Shown: positions 36,581 to 48,277 of the stretch, in pieces
Layout: each line of letters opens with the position of its first letter
Position numbering within the stretch: the stretch's first letter is position 1
Source of the DNA: Collybia mongolica
Taxonomy: Eukaryota; Basidiomycota; Agaricomycetes; Agaricales; Clitocybaceae
NCBI GenBank assembly: GCA_013420905.1
Contig: JAAXNY010000008.1
Coordinates: forward strand, 186,001-250,000
Reading direction: 5' to 3'
Length of the DNA: 64,000 bases
Made by a program: the position numbers and the translations under genes
Notes under the pieces: generated by a model
Told to the model about the DNA's origin: nothing
The model's database searches: none
Seen by the model: the letters and a program-made list of their open reading frames with translations, nothing else

Positions 36581-37754
36581 ATCTTTGAATAGGACTTTCG
36601 ACTCAGTTGTGTTACTTCCAGGCTTCGGCCTGGCAATTAGGTCCACAGTAAGTGGTGTCCTTGCATCCACTACAGACGGGAAAAGTGGTTCCTGAAGTTG
36701 GCTGAATCTTGGATCTGTGGCATTGAGAACGCCCTACTCTTTCTACGGATGCAGGAAGAAATGTGGTTTGCATGGGACATAAGGTCGGTCAACGAAATAT
36801 TCGAAGGGGTTTTCAGTTGGTCTTCGTCAACGTGCTGGGGAGTTTTGAGACTCGGGGTTGATTGAAGGGAATGCTAATGGCGCCGACAAAATGATGATTT
36901 TCATGACGAGTTTGGACGTGAGTAGTTTAATAAAGCCAAGCCTCGAGGCCTCGGTGATCTGTCAACAAAAAACATCGATTGCAACAGGTCTAAATCCGCG
37001 AGAAAGGAACGAAGGATGATCCCATATTCGTGACCCAGACACACAGTGGCATTAGCGGAGTGGCGGAGCATCGTTAATGGATCCCTGAAATATATACTTG
37101 ATTGGCTTGTTCGGAGGCTTCACCAAAACGCCAGGACGCTGCGTTGAGTAGCCCCTTATCTCTGTTAATACCCGTTGGGTCATGCGGCTTTGGTCCTCAG
37201 ATAGAAAACAAGATGAGCCGCCTGGAGCCAAATTCAGAGTAATGGCTGGATGTCCAACCAACAAGTTTTTTGATATTAAAGCAAAAGCAGGGGCTGATTC
37301 GATACTGGGAGAGATCGTATCTTTCTTTTAGTTCCAACATTTATTTGGTTATCTCCACAATTCGATTCCAATGTACGGCCTGGACTGAACTGATGGGTAA
37401 ATCGGCCTGCAGAGGCTCACCTCCAAATACTGCATAAAGGAATACGGGAGTGGGATACCAGTTGACTTTTCCATAGATTCTGTGTCGGCATTTGCTCATA
37501 TGCGCCAAGCTCTCCGGGCGAGGACTTCACTTTGCACTGAAAATCCAACTGCGGGTTGACTGCGGGCGTAATTTGTCCTCCCGAAACCCAATTACCCGGC
37601 GCTTCGGGTTCACGCTCCGGACGACATTTCAGTCCCCCGTACAGGGTCCCAGGATCCCAGAGGCCTAACAGTGTCTCTCATGGCGAGTACTTCAAAGAGG
37701 AAATACGCAGGAGAAGGGTATAGGTATATTGAGAAAAAAATGATATTTCACTTC
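36581..37754. other. Relic-bearing intergenic DNA
   Basis: Apart from the fragment at 37052-37264 (-), which ends in a stop and has no start or partner exon that I can join, no gene is supported. Confidence 0.4.
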
Positions 37755-40229
37755 TTATTCCGTATCGAGAGTCGATTCGGACTCTGAGGAAGTGGGATCG
37801 TTTTTCAGTGCCGGAAGGTCACTGTCCGGGGGAATATAGTTTCCATCAAGTAAGCTTTTCAGCATTTTGTATTCCCGACGCTGCAGTATCTTGCGCGGCT
37901 CAAAAACTGCTCGGTCAAAGTCAATTATGCTGACTTTATCAGTGTTGTTAACGAGTAGGTTATACGGACGGATGTCGCGGTGGCGCACCCCCGCTTTGTG
38001 AACAGCTTTCATGGCACGAAGGAAGGCCGTACTAAAAGAGCAGATGAAGGCCAGAATTGACAATAAGAACGCCTTACGCACCGGATATGAGGGGGTACTT
38101 TGGAGTCCTCTATCTCGCCCAGTGGATCGTCTTTCCAATAGACGTTTCCGGCATGATTCATGAGTAATACTGTTGCGCCACCTTCCACATCTTCGAATAG
38201 CCCATATACGCGTGGAATACACCCTTCGACTCCGGAAGATGCCAGTTGGTCGTATATATCATATTCATGTCGTATTCGTGATCGCTGTTCCAGCTCGAAT
38301 GCAATCTTGACGACGATCTCGTGCGATGAGAGGCCCAAAATCGCTGTATAAACCTGTAGGGTGGAGCAATACAGAACGCCGGTTGCACCTTTACCGATTT
38401 TGGAATGTAGAGTGATTGTAATGTAGTCATTGACTCCATACTTACGCATCATTCTGGGCACTTTGGTGGAACCAAGGTCAGGCGAAAGTGACCGCCCAGC
38501 GCGCAAAAAAGAAGCTGGGGCGGGTGAGTTATATACCCCGTGTTGAATCCGAATGAGTGCCAAATTGCGCATCCCAGCCGTACGCAGAATTGTCTACGTT
38601 GTGCGAGATCAACATTGGAAATACAGTTTTCAAACAAACGGACATACTTCGGTCTCGTCTGATGACGAAACAGATGTATTGACTAAGGCTTCATCCGAAT
38701 TGAGGGAAGTTTGTCTTTTTTTGTTGATATTTTCAAAATTAGAGCCTGTGTTGAGCGCCGCCTCGCGCAACTGGGGCGCTCGATCGTATGCATCTTGTAT
38801 GGCAGAGATGTATAAGCCTATCTGTAATTTGCCATAGGCAGGGTCACTCCCATGGGCGACATCCATGATGTCGGAAAGAAAGAGAGTTTGGCTCTCTCGG
38901 TGGCGAACGCCTATTCGTTCAAAATTTCCACAGTTGAAAACGATGATGGTAGTATCTTTTTCGACTGATCTATTCCAAGCCTATAAAATAGTATCAGAAC
39001 CTGGTGAGAACTATATCACAAGACGAGGTGGAAATTACATGCTGGAGAAGCCGCTCCGAGGTAAGGACACTGTAGTCAGAGGGTAACGCTGGGAAGATAA
39101 CTGATCTTGGATCAAAATGCACGTTCCCTGTTGCGGGAATGTTTGCTGAGTTAAAAGTCTTAATTTGGTTTCCTGCAGTTTCCGATACTTGTCGTTTTCG
39201 TGGCGCCGTGTCTGTTGTAGATAGGCGCACGCTACGGCGAGGGGGATTTTGCGCGACTTTAGTTGTGTGAGCTGTAGGGTTATCGATAACGCAGGGGCCC
39301 GATCTCGCATCAGGTGGAGGTATAATGCACACTGAGCTTGGGGAATAACCTCTAGTACCACAGACTTCTGGTGTGAAGGATCCCATAGCCTTACTCATAC
39401 TCCTGAGAATAACCTCTGACTTTTCTGATACCGCCGCAAATTCCCATGTGCCAAGGTCCACACATCTATCCGCTACTTCCTGCAGTTTTTCCACCGTAGT
39501 TTCGTCCATAGATGCTGTCAACTGAGGGTCTAAACGAACCTTCCTCGTTGTCTCCGAAAGCCTTATTCGCAACGAGAAGTGTTCTGCTGCACTCGCTGGA
39601 CTCGGGAGATGTGGGTCATAGTCTTTGCTCCACCGAAAAACCGACATCCACTCTGGGGAATTAGGGTGAATTGAAAGGGTAGAGGCGATGGGTAGGCAAT
39701 ATTGAGCTATTCTTTTTTCATACAGCTCAGCTACAAATCTGGCATTTGTAGCAACAGGTGGATACATGTCGCGGTCGTTCTCGATGACGAATTCGCTGTC
39801 ATCACCGATTAATGGGAGATCTATCCCGTTGGCTTTGATGGTCCGAAGAGCAGCATCTGTCGCGCCCGAAATTATATCCAGTAGTAATGGCATATGCTTG
39901 ACATAACGCAGACTGAGCTTGGGATCAACATGCTTGTCATAAAACCAAAAAGGATTTGGAGGTTGATGGATCCACGTGGGACTGGTTTGGAGGACCAGAG
40001 GACGAAGGTCGAAGATTTTGTAAAGTTCTGCTTCTGTATCGATAGTTTCACCCAGTAGTGAGTCGCTGCGTTCGTCTGACATCACCGATATTAATTGTGG
40101 CACCTTGGTAGGAGTTAATGACTTGGAAACATGCACGCCAGGTTTTCTAATCTGCGAGTGGCAGAAATTCAACATCCCGTGACTTATCACGTGCGTGTCA
40201 TTGCAAACTTCTACGAAATGTTCATACAC
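37755..40229 (-). CDS. Kinase-tailed protein A (catalytic motifs kept)
   Basis: Four exons, 39039-40229, 38648-38980, 38082-38440 and 37755-38031, close to 719 residues. The N-terminal 500 residues are shared with the paralogue at 40584-43154: IASTLSIHP, DLGTWEFAAVSE, then AWNRSVEKDTTIIVFNCGNF, ERIGVRHRES and YGKLQIGLYISAIQDA. The C-terminal 210 residues are kinase-like: glycine loop IGKGATGVLY, lysine in EIVVKIAF, HRDIRPYN for the catalytic loop and IIDFDRA in place of DFG. This looks like the fungal FunK1-like group, with DFD a common variant. The WEFA element recalls the E-x-K of restriction-like nucleases, but that is a guess. The third acceptor (38441) is the weakest junction. Start 40229 opens the frame; 40082 is an alternative. 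Confidence 0.8.
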
Positions 40230-40583
40230 TCTATACTTACCAGTACTACCTAGATGCCTCTTGACTCTACACCAGTCTATAATACATCACGAGCGCTAAC
40301 GAGGGCATCTATCTGACTCATGTAACGTAGATAGTGGAATATTATTCTATGCTATTCTAGCCTATTCTGATTGCCAGATCATAATCATAGGAAAGAACGC
40401 GTACATGAAGCCCCCACTTGATATCCCCTGGGGACCAACGTGTGTACCCTAATTATATTACTAGACATATTCTTGCCCTAGTCGAACACGAGTGAAAGCG
40501 TTTATCTTTATAGCGTTCAATCTAGAAACAAAAACTATTTGTACAATTTGTATATCAGTAGATATGAAATATCATACATAAGA

Positions 40584-43154
40584 TCAATTAGAACCAGTGG
40601 AAACAAAGACATAACGAGGAAAAATTTGGACAGGAATCTCGGATAGGATGTGAAGGAGGTCCGTTATGCCTGCCATGAAACGTTCGGCGTCATCACGGTC
40701 AAGGAACTGGAGATGCAAAAAGTGGGAGTGCACTGTTTCAAGTTTTTGTGGTCTAGGAAGCGTCGCATGCACATCGATCAATGCTTGTAAGCTCTCTATC
40801 AATGGCAAAATTTCCTTGGAAATTATCGGACCCAACAGAGCAGATGATTCAACCTTCAGCGTTCGGCTTGCAAATAATGGAGATATTGGATCATATCGAG
40901 GACGCTTGACTGCATTTCCTGCAATTTCCTCAACCTGCCTAGATTTTACACTGTTCAGAATTTTCTGAAGGGACATAAATTCTGCCTGCGGCCCCGTTAT
41001 TAAATTCTTCGTAGTGCCCCCACCCTCGCGGGTTGGGCGATTTTCGTTGGTTGATTCATCTTCGTCCATTAATTGGGACTCGTCCGTGTCTTGACTTTCT
41101 TCGTCCATGGGCTGGAGTTGGGTCTCAACCGCAGCTTCTGGCTGAATAATTGGTGTGCAGCGCCCAAGGCCGACGATCTTGACGCTATCATATTCGAAGA
41201 GTAATTTTGCCCTTGTAAGGTGGCCATGGAGATATCCTGACTTGTGTATATCGTGAAGCATGATCATGAAACGAGTTCTGAATTTGGGTAAGCGGGACTC
41301 TCGTCGACCAAATATTCTTCAGAATACATACCGATCCAGAATATTCAGGTCTGTAAACTCGTCCGAAAAAAGCGAAATACCATGTTTCCGCATAACAAGG
41401 ATGACGATTTGGGAGCTGGGGTCGTCATCCTTGCCACATACGAAGCCGCCAAAAACGTCGGGCATACCGTCCACTGTTTTTTTCAGAATCTCGTACATCT
41501 GAATCTCACGCAGGAGTCGTTTGCTATCCCCTTTATTAAGTGCCATCTTGACGATGAGCTCTCGGTTTAAAGTCGACCCATGGACCTTGAGCTTCGCGTT
41601 GTAGACAAAGTTATCGATTTGACTTCCGACATCGAGCTGCATCGGAGGAACGGCGGTGGTATCTGGAACGCAACCAATTCGATCAAAGTGCACTGTACCA
41701 AGAAAGAATCGGTTTTTGCGTTGTTTCGACGGGTTCATGATGAGAGTTAATGCGGGCAAAACATGGGCATCTGCTGCGATATCCTACGAGGACGGAATTA
41801 ATAGATTAGATACGATTAGATACCCCCCAGTACTAAAATATACCGACATTTTGTGGCCTTGAGGGCGCCTTGTTTGTCTTTTTTATCCCTTGCTTTTGAG
41901 CCTCCTTTTCGGCGAAGGTGAAAACGTTGTACCGACGATACCATGTTGCGGGGGCGGTGTTGGTTGATATCGCGGCGATAATCAATTCATTTCGCTCCAC
42001 CGCGTCCAGATACATGGTGAGATATATTCCAATCTGCAGTTTGCCATATCCAGGGAATTTCGGAATGTTTATGATAGGGGATATATATAAGACGTTGTTT
42101 GTCCTGTCACGGAAACAGACAATTTCAAAGTTTCCGGAGTGTATGATTATGAACGTTGCATCCTCACGGACGGCTTCAGCCCATGTCTGACCAAAAATAT
42201 ATTAGCGTGTTTATTGCAACAGGATATCGATGTTTAAATCACTTGCTGTAAGATATATATTGTTCCCATGGTGTATTTGTGGCCATGATCACTGGTTTCC
42301 CCGAGAAGACCAACCTGCGAAAGTTCGGGAAGCGTGCAACGTCGGGTCGGCGCATCAAATCCTACTCGAGCTCCTGTGACGGTAGCTTCACCGCTGGGCT
42401 GATAATGGCTTCCACAACCAGTCGAAGAGCATTCGACCCACGGAAAACTAGCCCCTGCTTGCGCAAACACAACAATATTTTTTACTCGTGTATCAGAATC
42501 GAGACGCCCAGGTCCCGAAAGCGTACTTTTGAACTCCCAGACGCCAATGTTGGGGAAATTCTTCTCCAGGCTTTCCAGCTTATCGCGAGTAGATTGGTCG
42601 AGTGGTTTGGCTCGCGGGTGGTGACTAATAGACGAAACCCTGAGGAACCCGTCACCAATGGCGACGTCATTCGTTTCCGAACCCTGCGACCAAACGAAAT
42701 AGCTTGGTTTCCAGTTATGAAGGCCTAGGGCGAGTGTTGACGCGATGCGGACGAAGTTATCTGCCATGAGGGAAGCATATCGTGCCACTACTTCCGCTTC
42801 CGTACCAAGCGTTTTGGGCTCTGCCTCATCCCGGCGGACGATTTTTTTTAAAGAATGGAAGCCACCTGCTTTGTGATTTGGTGGGTTATTGACCCGTAGG
42901 TATTCATCCACAACTGTAGGAATATTGTCAAGCATGTGAGGGGCATACACGACTCGTTTGAGGCGGAGTATTTCATCCATGTGTCTATCATACGGCGCTG
43001 GCTGACGAGTGGCGGTAGAGGTAGATTTTTTGGATACTACAGGCGAGGGATTCCAGGTGAAGATTTTCTCAAGTGCACTGCGAGTGTCGTCGGCGGAAGT
43101 GATGTGGGAGGTAGGTCGTTTACGTGGATCCTTTGTTTTCGGTATGTCGGACAT
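40584..43154 (-). CDS. Kinase-tailed protein B (pseudokinase)
   Basis: Four exons, 42243-43154, 41848-42186, 41332-41783 and 40584-41277, close to 798 residues. The N-terminal half parallels protein A: IASTLALGLHNWKPS, NIGVWEFKSTLSG, then TWAEAVREDATFIIIHSGNF, EIVCFRDRTN and YGKLQIGIYLTMYLDA. In the kinase-like part the beta-3 lysine survives (ELIVKMAL), but HRD is replaced by LHGHL, the catalytic-loop Asn by Lys, and DFG by VGLG. Phosphotransfer is therefore unlikely. An acidic insertion with MDEESQDTDESQLMDEDES sits in the C-lobe. The reading frame is intact, so it is a maintained protein and probably regulatory. It is a tandem paralogue of protein A, 354 bp upstream of it on the same strand. 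Confidence 0.82.
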
Positions 43155-44904
43155 GGTTAGGGGGGCGACTACTGGGTAATGAAGATGGGGTTTTGGACAT
43201 AGGATCTTGTGCCGTATTTATAGAGAGAACAAAAGAAAGGAGATTGGGCTACTTGTCATTATCGGCGCGAGGGAAGGGAAGCAGCTGTGTCGTTGTTTTT
43301 CGTGCAATCATACGTTGCTAAGAAGGATCAAAGTCCTTGTTGTTTTACAAATGACCATCAGATCCTTACATTGACATTGATCACCGTGGAGATAAATTTG
43401 GACCCACAAGCGTCAACAACTGAGCACATCAGGGGCATGGGATCTCATGACCTTGAAGATTCGATCTCTCTGACATCTTACACGTCCTGTCTTGCCTTCA
43501 ATCAATGAGTGGCTTAGGAAGGGTTTGGATGGGTGAGTGGTTCGTGTATGGTGGTTTGAATGAACCGCGATTGATTGATTTATAGCCCCGAGGTCCTTAG
43601 TCTTCCCGTGAGCGACGAGGCAAAACGCCAGAATTTATTCAAGCGCGGGGAATGATATGAGAAACTATGCCTGGAACATTGCGAAACAACAAGAGCTTAA
43701 ATTGTATCTTTCTTGAAATAGTGAAAGCACGCACTGGCATGGTTATCCCGTCAGGATTTTTATAATGTAATAATTAGAAATGATGGGGTGCTGGGATGAT
43801 GCTATACATATTGTGATGCCTAAGGACTGGCACGAGGCTCGAGGAGTAATAGGGCATTCAGCACGTTATATGTTTCGTATTTTTCGAAATTCACTGCAGC
43901 CGTCAGTCAGACTTTAAGTGTTATGTTTTTACTTGAAATAAAAGAAAGATTCCGAATGAGAAACATCCCGAGAAACGGGAGATCCGTTACAACCATATGG
44001 GTTGGAAGGAGAAATTGATGGGTAGTACTCACCATGTGTTATTTATTAAAAGCCAAACAGTGACTTGATGCGAGCGCTCACCGAGGACTGAGTGCTGCTG
44101 AATGTCGGATGAAGCGAGGAGTGTAATGTGGGAATATCACAATGTATATTCCCACGGTGAATGCAAATCCCAGTTCGCTCTCCTCCTCGCCGCGTCACCT
44201 GGGTCATGATCCTATGTAAAAATAATCGATATGGTCGGTGGTACGTGTAGCCCGAGTCTTTCCCTCTTGTAAAACTAGCCCAACACTCTAATTTCCTCTC
44301 ATGCAGAAAGACCTGTTGATGACTGCCCCGAATTCATCAAGAAATCTGAAGAGCCATTATCTCTATAATCCTTCTCTTGCTGTCGCAGACGAGACCCTCC
44401 GTGCTCGTTGACTTGTGCCTCGGCCATGCTCAGAAGCTATCAGCATCTATCAACAACGTTGGCCCACCTTCCAATTTATCGTGCTACATGCGGCGTGTGG
44501 TGTCACGGTCGTCAGAAAAAAGTTCTGGGTTTGATAATATATCTTGAATACGGTTTATGCGTTTATTTGAGTTGCAATGTCACAACACAAGTGAGATAGA
44601 TGGCATGGTATGTGTTCAAGTGACTACATCAGAACGTATTAATCTTAAAATCCAGGCTTTGAATCTACGACTGATGGCCCATCCTCATCAGCAATGTACT
44701 CCATCTATGGTCTATCCGTCCGTCTCCACATCTCGACCCCCTTCTTCATTTGGATCTGCAACTGATGGTCCATCCTCACCAGCAGCGTGCTTCATTTATG
44801 GTCTATCCGTCCGCCTCCATATTTCGACTACACCCAACCCAACCTCCTTCATTTGTCGTTCTTGGCAGCTAACCCCTTGTCGAACCATATCGTCTAGAAC
44901 ATTA
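43155..44904. other. Long intergenic and 5' leader of the zinc-finger gene
   Basis: No gene is supported between the divergent starts of protein B and the C2H2 gene. The frame of the latter is open back to 44557, but that part is low in complexity and contains a tandem repeat, so I treat it as leader. Confidence 0.4.
44671..44829 (+). repeat. Two-copy tandem repeat, 91-bp period
   Basis: The block starting CTGATGGCCCATCCTCATCA at 44671 returns at 44762 with few changes. About 66 bp are clearly shared per copy. It lies just upstream of the C2H2 gene start. Confidence 0.75.
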
Positions 44905-46670
44905 ATGGACATGGATTTCATGGCTGTGGATGTGGACGCTCCACCCCAGTCCAAGTCAGATGCAGATTTGGCTCTCTACCTCGCGACATCCAACACGAGC
45001 TCGTCGAGGGCAAGCCCACTGCCTTGGCATGCGGCTGACGATGGTTATGGGTTTGTGCACAACGCCCTAGGGCTGTACGATGCGTCCAATGATCTAGGAT
45101 ATGGCTGGTCGGAAGAGGAGGCCAATAGGTACATAGTTGCGAATCACCCACTCGTCGAACACGAAACGGAGCTGTCCGACCATTCGCACACCACCGACTC
45201 AGGAAGCAGAGGCTCTTCGAACCAATACTCGGATCCCTCGTTCACCAATCATACTGAGAACGGGTACCATGGCGAGGGAGCATGGTATAATTTCTCGACA
45301 TATGGCTCAGGTGCCCAGGAAACCCTGCTCCCACCTCTCAGGATGGGCTCTCCCGGGCCAAGCAGCCTTCACCTTCCAGAAAGTCACCTTTCCATGTATC
45401 TTCCGTCACCAACTCCTCGTCCACATCTTCTGGGGTTGTCCGGCCCCGATATTCTCCCTCACGCCCATCACAGCCCACAGGATTCCGATCTCCTACTGCC
45501 TCCTCTGCGCGACCTCTTTGTGGACCACCCTTCTCCTTTGTCGTCCGCTTCGTCCCCACAACTGTCTTCTAGCGAAGGTCAGTACGTCTCACCCGAAGAG
45601 ATCAATGCCCCACACACATCGCTGCTGAAGGGCGATGCGGCTGACCCCGACCTTAGAGGTACCTCGTCCTCCGATGACACCCCGATAAAGAACTCAGCGC
45701 GCCTCACACGCTTAGGGAATGGGAAGAGTACGCGGGGTGGTAGAGGCGGAGCTCGTGGTGGACGACGGAACGGATCGACGGACCCCTTTCACAATTCACA
45801 CGCGAAAGAGGCGCCTTTGTCCACAGAGTCTAGGTCTAAACGCCGAAGGCCGTCTTATACTTCGTCCTCAGATACTTCCGTCACGAGTCGGGCGAGCATT
45901 CCGCTCCACAAACGCCCCAAACGCAAGGCCGCCTCGAAGGCTGCAGCAACATTCACGGATAGCGATAGTGGTGATGATAGTGGTGACGCCTATCTACCCT
46001 CGAGGTCTCCCTCCCCTGATGTTTCCCAGAGCGATGATGCCCGCTCTACCTCACCGGAATACAGTCAACATAAATCGAAGAAACGAGTCACCATGAAGGG
46101 GACGGACGCGTCAAAAATGAGCGCAGCCGAGGCGCTTGCACAGATAGCAGCGGAGAAGGCGAGGCTGGAAATCGGGGGTGGGGATAGTCAGGACTACCAA
46201 CCGTACCACAAATTTGAGTCACGGAAGAGGAAGAATGGCACTATCCCGCTTCCTGTGCCCGTACCACATCTCAACAAGAAGAGCCGCGGGAGGAAGGTAC
46301 CCTATGTCGACGCTCGGGCGTCAAGGCCGAGACCGAGTGAAGACGAGCCTGAAACGAGTGCTGGAGGAAGTCGTGGGACGCCGTCTAGGAGGGGGAGGGG
46401 TGGTAGAAGGGGAGCCGGGGGAGCAAGGTCGTTCGTCTGTGTTGTACCTGGATGTGGAAAGTGCTTTATCAGAGGGGAGCACCTGAAAAGGCACGTTAGG
46501 AGCATTCATACCCATGATAAGCGTATGTTCAATCTGTCCGCTATATCAGTGCTCGTTCTGAATTGCCGCATACAGCTCATCAGTGCCCCTACGATGGTTG
46601 CGATAAGTCGTTCAGCCGACGCGACAACCTTGGGCAGCATGTCCGCCTGCATCTTATGGATTCGCTTTGA
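44905..46670 (+). CDS. C2H2 zinc-finger transcription factor (two C-terminal fingers)
   Basis: Exons 44905-46522 and 46576-46670 close to 570 residues. The first 480 residues are Ser/Pro/Asp-rich and disordered, with basic patches (KRPKRKAAS, KKSRGRKV) that may act as nuclear signals. Two adjacent fingers end the protein: FVCVVPGCGKCFIRGEHLKR followed by HVRSIH, and CPYDGCDKSFSRRDN followed by HVRLH. Two tandem C-terminal fingers with C-x4-C spacing recall the Msn2/4 and related stress regulators, but no specific orthology can be claimed. The second finger is complete only after splicing the 53-nt intron. Start 44905 (MDMDFMAVDVD) is my choice; an in-frame ATG at 44557 lies in repeat-containing sequence. 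Confidence 0.85.
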
Positions 46671-46987
46671 AGATCTGATTATTAGAACTTTAGCTATTTA
46701 ATCGCACTTTTTTACTCTTATACTACTATTATCTTATCTTTCTGTTTTGTTTGAGGCCCTCGTAGCTCTCTACCCTGTCTTTACTCGATTTTCCGAAATT
46801 CACGCGTTGCTTTCATGTGCATGAAGTTTCACCTTTTGTTGACGCGTTGTTTGGAACCCTTATACTCTTCTAAACATCTGTCAATAGGGGTTTGACATGA
46901 GCCTCATTCCCCCTTTGATTGTTCCAACTCTTTACATCGCGGTTCATTGATACTCAAGTTATTTTTGAAGTTCGACCAGTGTTCTCA

Positions 46988-48192
46988 ATGCAATCTCCTT
47001 CGATGGAAGGAAAGGTGCAGACCTCCACATTATCGTCAACTTCGCAGCGCGTCTTCGCCCCACTTTACAAGCCTACAGGCGATAAATCGTCCGACCGATT
47101 GGCATTTATTCATATCCTTGAGAAATTAAAGGTAATATACGCTCAAATATGCCAAGGATGATCCTATTTGTTGCATAATATCCCATTATTTGAAGACTCT
47201 GCCCTAACTAACTTAGATGCTAGACTCAGAAACGGACTGGATGGGTCAATCACAACGTGAGTTTTTCCGCTCAGGAAAAAGGCTCAACTTTTACAACGCT
47301 CTCCCTAGATACCTGGTCCTGAAAGGTGACCATGCTCTCGCAATATCTTTCAAGGTGGTCCCACCAATGATGACAACTTGTCTAGCATTTCAGACCACAT
47401 GTATCGGATGGCGGTGCTAGCAATGTGCTCATCTGACGTAAACCTTGATATCTCGAAGTGAGAGTCGACCTAACACTTGGACAGAATGCGCTCTGAACTG
47501 ACTACAGATGCGTTATGATGTGCTTGGTGCACGATCTCGCTGAGGCTCACGGTACGCGTACTCTAACTATGCTGACTATCTACAAGTCAGGCTAACCAGG
47601 GTTTTTTTTACAAGTTGGCGATATCGCACCAAGAGAGGGTATTCCGAAAGCAGAAAAATCAAGACGCGAGGCTGTGGGTCATTTCTTACCGGACTCCTAT
47701 TTGTTACCAATGTGTCCTACAGGAAGCGATGCACAACTTTGTCCATGATATGCTGCATGGTAGCCATGTCGCTCTTAGGATCGAGGCACTTTGGCATGTA
47801 CGGCTTTGTGACATTATAGATTTCAATGAATTAATATCCCAGTCTCTAAGGAATACGAAGCAGGCGAAACCGCAGAAGCTAAATTTGTCAAAGGCGAGTT
47901 TTCTGTTGAACCGGAATGCTCTTGTCGTTGTTAACAATACCCATTAGACCTCGATCGATTCGAAATGGCTTCTCAAGGCAAGGCTGCCATAATCAAACCA
48001 GTTATTTTCCCACTAATTGTTGTTACAGCCTTTGAATACGAGCGTGATCATGGCGCCAAAACTTTACAGCCATTCTTCGACAGTAGTTTACCCATGATCC
48101 GGCACCCAGAGATACGGTCTTGGGGCGAGGACCTCTCTCGGGAGCGAGAACGTTTGCAATCAGCTTCCGGCGCAGCTCTTTCATCGGAATAA
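46988..48192 (+). CDS. HD-domain 5'-deoxynucleotidase (HDDC2/YfbR type)
   Basis: Nine exons: 46988-47131, 47217-47256, 47355-47457, 47508-47551, 47615-47673, 47723-47797, 47851-47893, 47948-47977 and 48029-48192, closing to 233 residues. The HD metal site reads SISDHMYRMAVLAM, then CLVHDLAEAHVGDIAP, and the late Asp is in DLDRFEMASQAFEYE. The family removes phosphate from deoxynucleoside 5'-monophosphates with a divalent metal. Introns 7 and 8 start with GC rather than GT (AAAG|GCGAGT and CAAG|GCAAGG) and end in AG; both are needed to restore the family sequence. The N-terminal third diverges from the usual RTGWV stretch. Its stop lies 85 bp from that of ADE16/17. Confidence 0.9.
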
Positions 48193-48277
48193 ATCGTAAT
48201 ATTATTCGTATACATTTTAGGTCCCTGCGAACATCATATCTTTTACATTTATGCTTTTACTTCTTTCGGGTTCGTGC

